DNA of 64,000 nt from NCBI GenBank assembly GCA_013396755.1, contig VWZF01002534.1, positions 621,875 through 685,874 of the forward strand, read 5' to 3'. The stretch is from Sclerurus mexicanus (Eukaryota > Chordata > Aves > Passeriformes > Furnariidae). Both the position numbers and the translations under genes were made by a program. Positions 47,901-60,100 of the stretch are shown here, one piece after another (the stretch's first letter is position 1; each line of letters begins with the position of its first letter). The notes beneath the pieces were generated by a model. That model was not told the DNA's origin, did not search any database, and was given only the letters and a program-made list of their open reading frames with translations.

Positions 47901-50900
47901 ATGGGCTCTCTCAGCAGTTTTATCTGCTTGTTGGGCTGGAAATCATGACCTCAGCCATTGCCACAAGTGCTCTCTGGAACACTCTGCAAGGAAATCTGTT
48001 TAAATAGCAATAGCAGAACTATGGGAATAATTTATACATCTGAACTAGCAAGGTGTTAATCTGACTCAGGGGCAAAACAAAAATCCTGTGAAACTTCCAG
48101 GGGCTTTGCTTGGTTTTTCTGTGCCCAAACAGACTCTCAAGCCCGTGGTTGTGCATTGCTGTGTGGAGAACACCCAGCACCGAGAGGCCATTTCTGCTGA
48201 TAACAGGAAAGTCGGTGTTTGGTCCTGCTGTCAATGCGCTTTAGCTTGGAGAGAAACCTCCACTAATCAGCTGTTTTGTGGCATTTTTACAGCAAAGTAA
48301 AAGATGCCTGGAATTATTTGCTGGTCACCAAGCAAATGTTTTACTGCTAAAATGTTCCAGAGGGTGTTTACAGAGTCTTGTTTGACAACAAGACTCTTGT
48401 TTTTGTACGCAAAAAACTTACAACCCTCTCTACATGCCCTCCCCTCCCAAGAGGCAACCCAGACCCAGGGCTGGGATGGGAGATGGAGATGATGGAGGCG
48501 ATGGAGGTGATGGAGGTGATGGAAATGAACATACAGATGAAGATGGAGATGGAGCCACCTCTTACAAGAGCCACAGGGGTCACCCGGGGCTGAAGCTGGG
48601 GAGAAGCTCATTTGTTATGCAAATGTCTACTTGAGCCTGGTGTATACAGTGGAAAGCTCTTGAATTATTTTAAGCAGAGGACAAAAGTTCTCTCCTTCCC
48701 CCTATCATCTTGGATCTTTGCAAAAACAGAACAAAACAGAAACCTCTGTGTGAACCATCTGACAATGATCAGCACTTGCCTCTCCTGGCAAGAGCAGGGC
48801 CTACGCAGGCACATGGAAATAGAGCAATTAAAAGGAAAAAATGGTATTGGAAGCTTCATTTTGTCTTGACGACAGCATGAACTGATCATCCTCCAGCCTT
48901 ACCTCCATGAGCATGCTGGGGATATAATGCTGCAGGGGCTGGGGGGCTTTCCTTGGGTGACCCACAGAGGTTGTTCCCCACTGCCCACCTGGCTCTCCAG
49001 GCAAGGAAGGGAGCGAGAATGGCTACTTTGGATATGGGAAGCACTTGCAGGCCAGAAGTTCGAGCTGGCAGGCTGGCTCATGCAGAGAAGGCACCCGTGC
49101 GGGGTTCCTGCGCCAGCCGTCTCTGGCCTCCCTGGCCATGGCTTTGCATGAGCAGATGTGCATGTCACGCTGCTATTTACATAGAGTTGAGGGGCACAGA
49201 GGGCACAAAGCTGAGCCTTTCGCATGCTGGTGGTGATGCCACGCTGCCACACACTGCTCTTCCCGTCAGGAGAGCGGCAAACCTGTGCTGTGTGCTCCTG
49301 CAGCAGCACTGCCTGTACTCTGCCCACAGGGAGCTGCAGCAAACCCCTGTTTTCTAGGCAGATTACACCTCTCCAGAGTTGTTTTCCCCTGAGCCAAGCT
49401 CTGCCCTGCCCTGAGCATCCCTGTGCCCCCACACCGTGAGAGAGCCCAGTGTGTGACTGAGCTCTGGCATGCAGAGGGCTGGTTAAACTAGAGTGAATCA
49501 GCTTTTAAAAAGGGAGTGAGACAAGCCATTGCCCTGCACTGGAGAGATACCCACTGGTTCTGGAGCCCAGTGGTCAAATGTGGGTGCAGCACAGAGCCCC
49601 TTCCCACGGGGCTGCCAGCCTTGCTGGGCGGCTGCTGACAGGGAAACCTCGCTTTTTCCACACAGCAAACGTCACACAGAGGGTCGTGTCCAATGATTCC
49701 TGCGTGGGGCTTCCCCACAGCCCCGTCCCAAACACATCAGGGCATGAGCTGAGCTGTGCTGCTCCTGCCCCAAAGCACGTGGGTCCCTGGGGCTTTGCCG
49801 GTGCTGCTGAGGGAGGTCAGCAAGGCCACAGAGACCGGGGAAAACCCTCAACAAGCCTAAACAACTGCCCAAAAACCCCATCCAGCCCGCAGAGCTGAGT
49901 TCAAGTCGATGTGGGCTATTCTGGCTCCTCAGCTCAGGGCCAGTTTGCACCCCAGGATCCTGCTGGTGTAGCTGCAAGCTCCCAGCTTTCCTCATTCCCA
50001 GCCTGGCTCTCTCCCGTGACACACAGGGGAACCAGAGGCACTTGGCCGTTCTCTGAGGCACCGGCCTCACGTGTGTACCACGTGTGGCAGGCATGAGCTG
50101 CTCTGCTGGTGGGTTCCTGGTTTCATGCCACCATCCTGCCTTGCTGACACCCATCCCGTGGCAGCCCGTGGGGTGAGGGAGAGGAGGCAGCGTGTGCCTT
50201 CCCATGGGGAAGGTTGGACAAAGCCCCCACCATCATCTGCACCATGAGGTGGGAGCAAAAATTCTTGTTCCAGGGCCATGAGCTAATTGGAGTGACCTCA
50301 GCTGCTTTTACTACTCCTGTCATGAATGAAAGGATTAGTATCACAAATAAAGGAATGACCCTGGTGTGCCATGGCAGCCCGTGCTCAGAGCTGAACTGTG
50401 TCTGGCCAAGACCGAAGGTGACACTGAGCTGGGGAGGCTTGTGACCATCTCCCAAGTGCAGGGCAGAGCTGTGATGTGTCTCTGTGGTCAGTGCAGGGCA
50501 GAGCAAATGGAATGATTTGCCTTGGAGTGGCTGGGTGATGCCAGCAGGACTTTCCCAGTAATCCCAACAGGGCCACCTGCCACCAGCCAGGTGTGAGCCA
50601 GGTGCAGGAAGGAGCTGGGATTTGTGGTACAGTAGCACCTGGACCATGTTTTCCTCTCTACATAAAATGCTTCATTTCCTTCGTGCAATGTCTGCACTGC
50701 AAAGTCTACACTGCGATTCTTCAACACTTAAAATCAGTTGCTCTCATGGGCATTTTTGAATTTGTTGGAAAAATTTGTGTGGGCATTACAATGTTTGTTT
50801 TCTCTGATGACTATTTTTAATCTTGTTTTTCATTAAAAAAAAAAAAACGAGATAGATATGAATTGAAACTGTGCCTTTAAACGTGACGTGATATTGGCTG

Positions 50901-52855
50901 CCCAAAACTAAACACAAAATAAGGGAGAGTTGGAGCATGTGCCTAAGAGCTGGGAAAGGCTAAAGCTTTGTATGCCACTCTCTTGGCAGCACTGTGAGAG
51001 CCCAGGACCACAGCCAGGGCACGGCACTGGCCAGCTGGCACCAGAGGGGTTAAAGAAGCTGCTTCACCCTGCAAGGACCTGGAGCTGGAATAAGCCTTTC
51101 CAGGAGAAGATGCCGACACCAGCTCCCGCAGTCTTCCCCATGGCAGCGTCCCTGGGCAGCACCAGGAGCAATGGCAAAGGCAGTGAGGGGATGGTTCACG
51201 TTCATTCCCCGTTGGTTTGCAGTGTTGGAGAGGAGCTGTGCAGGGAGCTGCACCCTCCCCCAGCTCCCTGGCCCGTCACTGGGGCTCTCTGCTTTTGTTC
51301 CCTTGCTGGGGACTTGGCCAAGTGGTGTTTGGCTGGAGCCAAAGGCTCAGAGAGGCTGAGCAGGCTTGGTGCTCCCTGCAGCAAGCCAAGGATGGGGACG
51401 GGGGCCCTGCAGAGGGGGGGGGGGTGGGACTGAAGGCACCCCAAAACCAGAGGCAGAGTCTTGCCCACAGTGCTGGCAGTGCCATGCCATGCTCCCTGGC
51501 CATGCTGCCCAGGGACCGTGATGCTCCAGGACAGGAGTGTCTTGCTTCGTATTTCAGGAACCCAGCCTTCCCCCAGGAATGTTCATGGCTGAAGCCGGGG
51601 AGGGAGGGAGGACAGAGGACGGCGGCATGTGGGAAATGTGGTGGCACAGACCCTGACGAATGTCACGGTGAGCTATTTTAAGATTTTTATCTGGCTAGCC
51701 TCTGACAAAAATGTGCTTTGGAGCAGAGCTTATCATGTGCAGTTTGGCACATCGGGGGCTGTTGAGGGGACGGTGGGGCTGGTCCCTGTGAGCTGGGACA
51801 GGCGCAGTGGAGCTGGTGGTGCAGCACAGCATCCATACGTGCCGTGGGAGATGGGCATGAACAGCCACGGGCCTGACCCAGCCAGCCTGTCCAGCATCTC
51901 CCCAAGGAGGCAGATAAAACCAGGTATCCGACCCAAAATCCCGGCCCAGGTCTGCATCAGGGGAGTGCCAGACTTCGCTGTGCTCCTGGCTTCCCGCTGT
52001 CACCCAGACCACGGGGTGGCTGAGGACAGAGCTTGGCTGGGACCTTCCCTACAACCAGTTTCTAAACTTTGGATCTTTTTGAACAGGGAGTTCCATCAGA
52101 TGGATGACGCTGCCTCCTGTAGCCCCCTTTCCTTGTGTCTGAGGAACACAGGGCACGGAGGGCAGAGGCAAGCGAGTGGCCCAGGGTGTGTGCCCTGGGG
52201 TTGCCACCACCACCAGCTCCCTCTGGCTCCCAGGGGAGGGCGAGGAGGTGCTGCTGTGGGGTGGAACACTGCAGACAAACCCTCCCGAGGTGAGGAGGGG
52301 CAACTCTGCAAACACTGGAACCGACAGCAGTGCCCCCACTGCTGCCAGCCGGGGGTTCACGCGAGTTATCACCCTCACCCTCTGGCTGCTGGGGCTGGAG
52401 ATTAGGGAGCTGCTCCTTATCAGCCCCCAGTCCTGCACCCGTGGGGCTCCCCTTTCAGTCTTACTCACTGGAGAAATGAGTGAGCCTGTTGTAACCGCCG
52501 TGCTGGGACCTCTCAGGCAGCAGGCTCGGGCTGCGCTTGGTGCGTTGGGGTGAGGGTTTTTTAAAGCATCTCAGCACACGGACCTGCAGCAGCCAGGACA
52601 TGCTGCAGACACCCATGGGAGCTGGGGCTGTGCTGGAGCTCACGGTCTTGCACATGCACAGCTCAGCGTGTCTGAAGAGGATGGGAAGAGTTAGTTCTGC
52701 GTTTGTGTGCCTGTGTGAGAGTGCAAAGGATGAGAGGGGAAATCTGAGGTCCTCACCGTGCCTTACTCGCATGGAGACCCCCAAACCTGTCCCCAAACCC
52801 TTTGCCTGTGCACAAAACTCTTGGCCCAGTCTCTGAACGTGGGCCTAATTCCTGT
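41905..52855. other. Intergenic stretch, no gene supported
   Basis: No exon, RNA gene or named transposon recognised in about 11 kb. The stretch is GC-richer than the left third of the window, which lengthens chance open frames on both strands. Contains a small GATGGAGGT minisatellite at 48474-48555 and an 11-base G-run at 51414-51424. Confidence 0.5.
48474..48555. repeat. 9-bp minisatellite, GATGGAGGT type
   Basis: About eight imperfect units of GATGGAGGT, GATGGAGAT and related forms. Read in frame they give acidic Asp/Gly or Met/Glu runs, which is an effect of the repeat and not evidence for a protein. Confidence 0.8.
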
Positions 52856-52859
52856 GTGT

Positions 52860-52929
52860 ATCCATCCATCCATCCATCCATCCATCCATCCATCCATCCA
52901 TCCATCCATCCATCCATCCATCCATCCAT

Positions 52930-52963
<34 letters not shown>

Positions 52964-53031
52964 CCNATCCGTCCATCCCTCCCCCCCCCTCCATACCTCC
53001 ATCCCTCCCTCCATCCATCCACCCCTCCATC
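52860..53031. repeat. (ATCC)n array, with assembly N
   Basis: Twenty-four uninterrupted ATCC units at 52860-52955, then a degenerate continuation to about 53031. An N at 52966 is flanked on both sides by ATCCGTCCATCCC, so it is probably an unmerged overlap or an unresolved repeat length. Open frames giving SIHP or DGWM repeats on the two strands are artefacts of the array. Confidence 0.95.
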
Positions 53032-53502
53032 TGGTCTCAGCTCCAGCCCCCTCTGGCACCATGCTGGGATGCTCTGCACAGTGACCATTTCTAGCAGTTT
53101 ATTCAACAGCTACAAGGAAATATTCCTGCTCTCTTCAGCTGTTCTAGGCACATGACCTGGACAGTGCCAATGGTATAAACATTTGGATTCGATTTATTCT
53201 CTTTTCTGCAGGCTCTGTCTCGCTGGTGGCTGCAGAGCAGTGCTGGGGCTGGGGCTGCTCCCTGCCCACAGGACAGGGGCTGGGGCAGCTGCTGGCAGTG
53301 CCCAGCTAGGGCAGCCTGGCAGCCTTTTACCCAACTCGATGGGATATTTTTAATTTTTTTTTCCATTCAAGCCTGTACAGAGCTGCTGGCAGGACTGGTG
53401 CTTTCGTCCAGATTGCAGATGCCCAAAATATCTGTATTCTGGACTGAGCAGACTGAGGCTGAAGAGCCCATAGTTGGCTGATCGAAGAGAACATACGAGA
53501 AT

Positions 53503-53560
53503 GCAGAAAGACAGCCAGACAGGCAGAAAGACAGCCAGACAGGCAGACAGACAGCCACAG
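53503..53560. repeat. 20-bp tandem repeat, about 2.9 copies
   Basis: GCAGAAAGACAGCCAGACAG occurs at 53503-53522 and 53523-53542 exactly, followed by the variant GCAGACAGACAGCCACAG. A small recent minisatellite. Confidence 0.85.
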
Positions 53561-53564
53561 GCAA

Positions 53565-56500
53565 AGTGCCTGAGTGTGTGTGGCAGCAGTGGGCAAGAGG
53601 ATGGGGGATGCCCTGGACTGTGAGTGCTCAGCCAGCCACGGCTCTCACAGCAGCACAGGATCTTTTTACTGTTTTTCCCAGCCCACTGAAACCTGAGCTC
53701 AGGCCAGGACACGGTCTTGCCCCAGGCTAGCTCATGCTACCAGCCATTAAATTTGGATGCATTGCTGTTATATTATGCTCCTCATTTTAGATTATCTTCC
53801 AATCTGCAATTCACCCGGCATCTTCAGCAGCCGGGATTTGTGAAATAAAAATTAAAGTACCGGCTGAAATAAGGCATTCATATGTATTCTTTTACACACA
53901 CACATAGATATGAATGCACACAACTATTGATAAAAACATGTGCTTGTTCATACATACATGTTTCTAATCAGATTTATAACGTCTATAATAGAAATGTTTT
54001 TGCACACATAAAATTCATTGGAAAAAGGAAACCTAATTAGTTTACCTTACTAAAGTGGCATGAAATATAAAGTAGTGTACACTGTTGAAAACAAGGTAGG
54101 ATGTGGGTTTTGGATGGTTTTTCTTCCCCTGAGGGCTCGTTCTACCATGTTTATGTCTATAACCTGCTAATTTTAAAGCCAGCTCACAGACGACTAATGG
54201 CACGATTTATTTATTTCATTTCACTTTCATTTTACAAAGCTCAGGCTTTGTTTCACATGCTCACATGTCAGCAGCCCATGCAAACACAGCAGCTGATGCT
54301 ACCAGAGACTGCAAACGGCTGCCACTGACCCCCCAATGTTTATCCAGAGGGAGAGACTGAACGGGAGCCACTCAAGTGAGCTTAGCCTGATTTTAAAAGA
54401 TCTTTTGAGTGTTAAACATGCAATAAGATGCTCGGCGCTGCTTTCAAACCAAGACATATTCCTGGATGATTTACAAAAGGCCACAGTCTCCAGCTTTACG
54501 TGGGAAAAACCTATTAAAAACTGGGTCCTTGGATTTCTGGGGCTCATCAGTTCAATCCCTGACAACAATCTCTGACTTCTCCTTCTCTGGTGTCTCCATC
54601 TCTGACCTTTCCATCACCAAGTTTTTCACCTCCAACTGCTTCACCACCACCATCAGCATCCTGAACACAGACACACAGCTAATAAATCTGAGGTCTTTAA
54701 TTGCCCTCCCATACTGTGTGGCCTTATCTGAGCCTTCATCCCTGTTGCTGTGCCTCGTCACACCTCTGTGTTTCCAGGTTTGTGCTGCTGGAGTCAGGAA
54801 AAGGATAAAACAACAGTTATTTGGCTTTGGGTTTAGGTGCAAATCACCCCAGTACCACACTCCTGGTTGTGTGGTCCCACACCATGTGTGAGGGGGCTTT
54901 GTGCAGGGGGAATTTACAAACCCTCTGCTTTTACATCATGAAAGGTCGCACTTTTGGATTATTTATGCAGCTAAAACTGCAAACATTTGTGGAGGGGAAA
55001 AAAAAAAACCAACAAAAAGCCCACCATAAATTCCCTTGCTAAAGACATCAGTAAGAGTGGAGGGAGCTGCTGGCCCGGGGTTCCAGTGCTGGGACCACTG
55101 ATGCTGGAGAAGCCCTGATCACCATCTCCAGTTGTTCGTTACTCAGCTCACAGGAGGACCCAACGCCTCTGGTACCCAAGGTTTATTTATGCCCCAGTTT
55201 GTGCCCCCTCCCGCTGTTCCCCACAGCCCTCCAGGAGCTCGGGGCTGGCACAGCTATATCAGCAGCCACAGGTCTATCGGGCTGAGCAGAAGCTTTTCCA
55301 GGAACTATCCAGTGAGACACATGACCCTGCCCGGCCAAGGGAGATACGTGACAGGCATTCACCGGGCTCCCGGTGAGTCAGTTGACTTTGTTATTCAAAC
55401 TATTTTAGTGATGGGTTTTAATCCCAGGCTTAAGGTTTTCTTTTTCTGTTTTTCTTTTTTTTTTTTNNNNNNNNNNNNNNNNNNNNNNNNNNNNNNNNNN
55501 NNNNNNNNNNNNNNNNNNNNNNNNNNNNNNNNNNNNNNNNNNNNNNNNNNNNNNNNNNNNNNNNNNNNNNNNNNNNNNNNNNNNNNNNNNNNNNNNNNNN
55601 NNNNNNNNNNNNNNNNNNNNNNNNAAAAAAAAAAAAGGATGCTGTCAGCATTCCCTGTTAGCATTCCCTGTATGTAAGGGGGTAAAAACATTTTGCTGTG
55701 AACTCTATTTTAATGGGTAAGTGCCAACAGCAGCCCAGTTACTATGCAAATAAATCCTATGCTCAGTCTTTTCCTCCCAGCTGTAAAGGTTTGGTTCTGG
55801 ACTGTGGGAGCCAGGCCATGGGGGCTGACAGTGCCCCCAGCCCTCCCTCCTGGGTTGCCCACTGGATGGGGGTGCCACTGCAAAGCTCTGGACCTTGATG
55901 AGAGTCCACGGGGCTCCCCAAGTGTCACCCAGATAAGGTGGGACAGCGGGGGTAGTGCTGGGTAACCCCTGCTCCTTATCATGAGCAGGTTCAGGCAGCC
56001 GCTGGCAGCAGAGCTCTTGGCTGTGCCTCCCTCACAGGGGACACCCCAGGGAGGAAGAGTGCCTGCAAAGGGCAGAAATCTCACCAGAGCCATCCCCTTC
56101 CCACGGGGGGCAAGTGGGGAGGGTCTGGCACTAGCCAGAGCTCCGCAGGCAGCCTGGGGCACAGGCTGTAGGGTGGGAATGGAGGGGATGGCGGGAGACG
56201 ATGCCGGACTGCGGCTGGGCTCCTCCAGATGGTGACCAGGACCCCAGCCCTGGTATTTATGGTGGTATTTCCTCATGACACCAGAGGGGCTGCACATGCT
56301 CCAGCCCACGCAAGCTGACGCTCCTCCTGACAGCCCTGGTGTGGTTGTTTCCTATAAAAACTATTTGAATTTGTCATGCAAATGACTGGGCATGCGGGCA
56401 CAGCTGGCGGGAGGTGGCCTGGGCTGTGTCAGCTGCCAGCATGGCCACAGGGATGTGCACAGGACAAGGTCTGGCACCCCCAAGGCCAGTCCCACTCCCA

Positions 56501-58670
56501 GAACCTGTGCCAAGCAGATGGTGCTGCTGAGGGTGCCCTGCCAAAACCACCCAGCCCTCGCTGCTCCTCCCCACGTCCCTGTGGCTGCATGTGCTGCACC
56601 AAAGCTCTTGAAACAAGCNGCTGCAGCAGAGCTGAGCTGCCCAGGGTGAGCTTCTTTCATGCCAGGGCAACAAAAGGCAAACAGTGCAGGTGAAAGAGGA
56701 TGCTCCGTCAAGCAATGTATTAAAAATAAAAATAAAAATTACACTTTTAAGCAACTTCAAAGTGATTTAAGCACTTGCCCTCTGCTACCCTGATCAGCCA
56801 GGAGCCAGGCACCCACCACTTCTCATCCACACCCCGCTGCTCACTGCATTTAACTCTTGTCCTGCTAACACAGCAACCCTCTGAGCTCTTCCCACTTCCC
56901 CAGCCTGGCACTGGGACAAGGACTTGGGCTCCTTTCTCGGGGCCACGGCGTTCCCTCACCATGTGCCACCACAGCCCCGCTCCCTCCCAGGCAGCAGGAC
57001 CACAGAGCTCATTCCTCTGCCCAGCCGCGCTTTCACAGCCGTGTTTTTTGCAAACAGGAAGGCGGCAGGTTGGGCTGTTGTTTTGATGTGGCTGCTCCTC
57101 GAAAAGAGCCCGGAGCAAAGCTGAGCAGGATCCAGGAATGGCACTGGTAGCGGCAGGCTGGGTGCTGGTAGCGCTGCCTGCGCCCTCGCTTCCTGGAAGC
57201 TTGGCCACCTTTCAGGAAATTAGACAGCTAAATGGAAAACCATCACTCTTTTCACTTCAGAGCGCGCTGCACGCATGAGTTTTTTCCAACAACAAATTGG
57301 TTTTCAGCAGCTCTGGTGTCCCTACTGACTGGGGGAGATGTGGGTCCCCCTGACAGCAAAAGGAGACATTCAGTGCCAGGCACCACTGCCCATGCACGGG
57401 CACCTCAGTGCTCCTGGGCTGGGGCCAAGCGCTCCCCAGGGGCTCCCAGCACCTCCACCCAGCTCCAAAATCCTCCCAGCCCTCTTCCTCAGAAAGAGTC
57501 ATGACAGGGAGGAAGAAGAATTGCTGAATAATCTCCAGCCCCGATAGCACTTCAAAGGCAGGTCTCGGGCCAGGCTGAGCTCTCCGTCAGCGCCGCGCTG
57601 GATGCAGCGCTCGGCTCTTACTCCTTTGGCAGCCCCACAGCAAATCCAGAAAGTAATTACTTAAAAAGGAAAGAAATGTCACCCACATGGTTGTAAGCAA
57701 AACGCCGGGAAGGATGAACAGAGCCCCACCAGGATCTGCATTCTCACGCAACACAAGCGAGGCAGGAATGAGCTGTTTCCATTCATCCAGATGGGCTGTT
57801 TACTCTGAGGGCTGCTGATGACATTAGACATGCCCACCGTGTGCCTTTCAATTCACCAGGGTGGGTGATCAGAAACAATGCTGAACTGCCCCTGCATTTG
57901 TCCTCCAGCATCCTCTTCCCCCAGGATGTCTTTAGGCACCATCACCTTTAACAGCACCATATGCTGGTGCCAAAGACGGGGCACTTCCCAGGACCAGTCC
58001 TGCCCTGACCTTTATGGAGACGAACCAGATAATCGGCATGATCAAACAGCATCATTTTATTTAATTTTAAAAGCTGATTCTTGATGTTCATAATTGTCAC
58101 ATTCTGAAAAATCAAGTTTCTAAACCAAGTTGGCTGGGGAGAGCCAAAAGCAGCCATCTCACTAAGGGGAAGGAGTCTCAGGGATGTGAGCACCCTGCTA
58201 GGGTCTCACTGCCGCTGCACCTGCCTGGCCCTGCCAGATCACAGAGGCCTCCAGCAACCCATCCTTAACTTGGACAGGGCTTTGGCACACCACTCGCTTT
58301 TGGAGGGATTCAGCTTTGGAAAACAACCCTTAACCTAAACAAGCAACAGCAGGAAAGCGGTGTCCTGAGGATTCTGGATGTGATCTGATCCCAGCTGTCC
58401 CTGCTTCCACAGGAGCTGCCCCAGGACAGCAGCACTTCCCACCCCCTGCTCTACCTGGTGTCAGCAAGTGCCCAGCACTAGCACTGGGGACCCACAGCTC
58501 CCTGAGCTCAAAACCCTGAGGTGCCTTGGGACAGGCAGAGTAACTGTAAGGGCACATGGGACAAGCTGCAGGGACAGTGGCACCCAGACAGTGCCCATCA
58601 GGATGCCAGCAGGGGCTCTTGCCACAGGACACGCACTCCCAGCTCAGTAAACATGGTACCATAGAGCACT
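53565..58670. other. Intergenic stretch with a sequence gap
   Basis: No gene supported. At 53740-54080 composition becomes AT-rich and unlike its neighbours, which is compatible with a conserved non-coding element, but conservation cannot be judged here. A segment at about 55130-55372 stays open and ends at a consensus donor (CCG|GTGAGT), but no acceptor or recognisable protein supports an exon. Confidence 0.45.
55467..55624. other. 158-base assembly gap
   Basis: A run of N flanked on the left by a T-rich tract (TTTCTTTTTTTTTTTT) and on the right by twelve A. Opposite homopolymers at the two edges suggest sequencing stopped at hard-to-read tracts. Confidence 0.98.
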
Positions 58671-58674
58671 GAGT

Positions 58675-59799
58675 ACTTTTAAAAGTTAAAATAGTTTATT
58701 GCTGTCTTTGTAGAAATGCACTTAACTTACATCGCCTGTTCTCTTCCTTTATTTGGCTGTTGGATTACAGGCATAAAAAGGTTACATTTACCCATTTGTT
58801 CAGTGACACAACTCCTTTTTCTCTTTTGCTCCACTCTCCTAAACCTCACTAGCCAACAGCCCCAAATCTCTTTTACATAAATACTGTAAATGTCTCCATA
58901 AGTTGCAGCATTGTAACAAAAGATCTACCAAAGTAGACAAAATGTTCAGTATTCTTGGTTGGTTTTTTGCATTTAAAAATATACCTAAATTTGAGATAAT
59001 CTTAACAGAGTAACAATTACAATAAGAAAATAGTACAGTGCGTTGACTAAAGGAATATTCTGCTCTCCTTCAAGCCAATATTCCCTTTTGCATGTTGAAG
59101 TGATTCAGCAATTACTTAAGAACTTTTACCTACATACAATAATTTAGTAAAATGAGAATTAAACAAGGCAGATACTTACTACTATTCTTCTGTCTGCAAT
59201 TCACAGCTCATGCGAATAAAATCGCAATAAATATTAAAAAATAGTTTTTCTTTTGCTTTTTTTTTCTGTAAGGCATCTCTGAGTATTACAAAGTTTTTGT
59301 ACAACCAAAAAATAAGATTGCTTTTTTTTCCATGTTCTCCAAGTACCTCTGTACCTCACCAGTAAATAAGAGGATTGCAGGTTTGATGAGGAAGGGAGGG
59401 CTGATGGGGAAGGGGGCGGAAAGAAGACCACAGGTGATGGAAGCAGACCGCGATGTGTGCAAGAATCTGTAGTTTTCCTGTGAAACATTTCAGTCACTTC
59501 TAGAACATCTTCAAGACAGTATCTGTCCATATTGAAGGGAAAAAAAAAAGAAGAAAAAAAAACTTACCAGAAGTCCATTTTCATAAGCACAGTCAGACTG
59601 CAAGGGTTGGGGTTCGCCCTCAACACTATAAATAGCTTAGGTATCGATATGCACCTACATAAGAGGGATAAAGGGACGGGGTGATTTTTTTTGTGTGTGT
59701 TTTGTTTCTTTTATTGTTTTTTTTTTGTTGTTGTTGTTGTCCTAGTCGTATCCTTCCACTGTAAGATTGTCCTCGGAGGCGAAGGCGCGGGCAGGGCCC
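58675..59799 (-). other. RBM38 3' untranslated region with poly(A) signals
   Basis: Between the RBM38 stop and about 58675 the sequence becomes markedly AT-rich compared with the intergenic DNA to its left. On the minus strand AATAAA occurs at 58748-58753 and 58695-58700, placing the main cleavage site at about 58670-58680 and giving a 3' UTR of about 1.1 kb. A further AATAAA at 59710-59715, only about 85 bases after the stop, could give a very short form. Several ATTTA pentamers occur on the transcript strand in the distal half, so AU-rich control of mRNA stability is plausible. The boundary is inferred from the signals and composition. Confidence 0.7.
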
Positions 59800-60100
59800 T
59801 CACTGCATGCGGTCAGGCTGCAGCTGCTGGGGCTGGTACTGCACGAAGGCCGTGGCGGGCGCCGCGGGGTTGCTGGCGGTGATGGGGGGCTGGACTGTGC
59901 CCGTGTAGCCGTATCCCACAAAGCCGGCAGCGGGGGAGGCGGCGTAGGGGTACTGGTCGTAGGCAGCTGTGGTGTACTGGGAATAGGCTTGGCTGGCGGC
60001 GGTGTAGTCGATGTAGGGAGACGTGATGGACTGCACGGGGGTGGGGATGACCACGCTAGGCTGGATGATAGTTTGGGGGTAAACATAGTGAGGCGCGAGT
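59800..60100 (-). CDS. RBM38: RNA-binding motif protein 38, last coding exon (C-terminal 99 residues)
   Basis: RBM38 (RNPC1, SEB4-like) binds AU/U-rich elements in mRNA, is a p53 target, and controls stability and translation of cell-cycle messages such as p21. This exon encodes only the Tyr/Gln/Ala/Pro-rich tail; the single RNA-recognition motif is encoded by exons beyond the right edge. On the minus strand an acceptor (CTTTGCCTCCACAG) lies before 60100. The first base finishes a split codon, then the reading runs LAPHYVYPQ, a TSPYIDYTAAS stretch, AAYDQYPYAASPA, GFVGYGY, and ends FVQYQPQQLQPDRMQ with TGA at 59800-59802. The QPDRMQ end, FVQYQ, FVGY and the absence of the long poly-Ala tracts of RBM24 favour RBM38 over its paralogue RBM24, although QPPITA and QYQPQQLQ recall RBM24. 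The Ser-Pro of YAASPA appears to match the human serine reported as a GSK3 site (from memory). Confidence 0.85.

Noticed and set aside
48378..48634. Acidic Asp/Gly-rich and Met/Glu-rich repeat proteins
   Set aside because: Produced by the GATGGAGGT minisatellite; no surrounding gene structure.
52753..53155. Proteins made of repeated SIHP or DGWM units
   Set aside because: A direct consequence of the ATCC microsatellite read in different frames.
55132..55372. Open segment ending at a consensus donor CCG|GTGAGT
   Set aside because: No acceptor or start is convincing, the protein is unrecognised, and the onward frame runs into the assembly gap. Could be revisited with RNA data.
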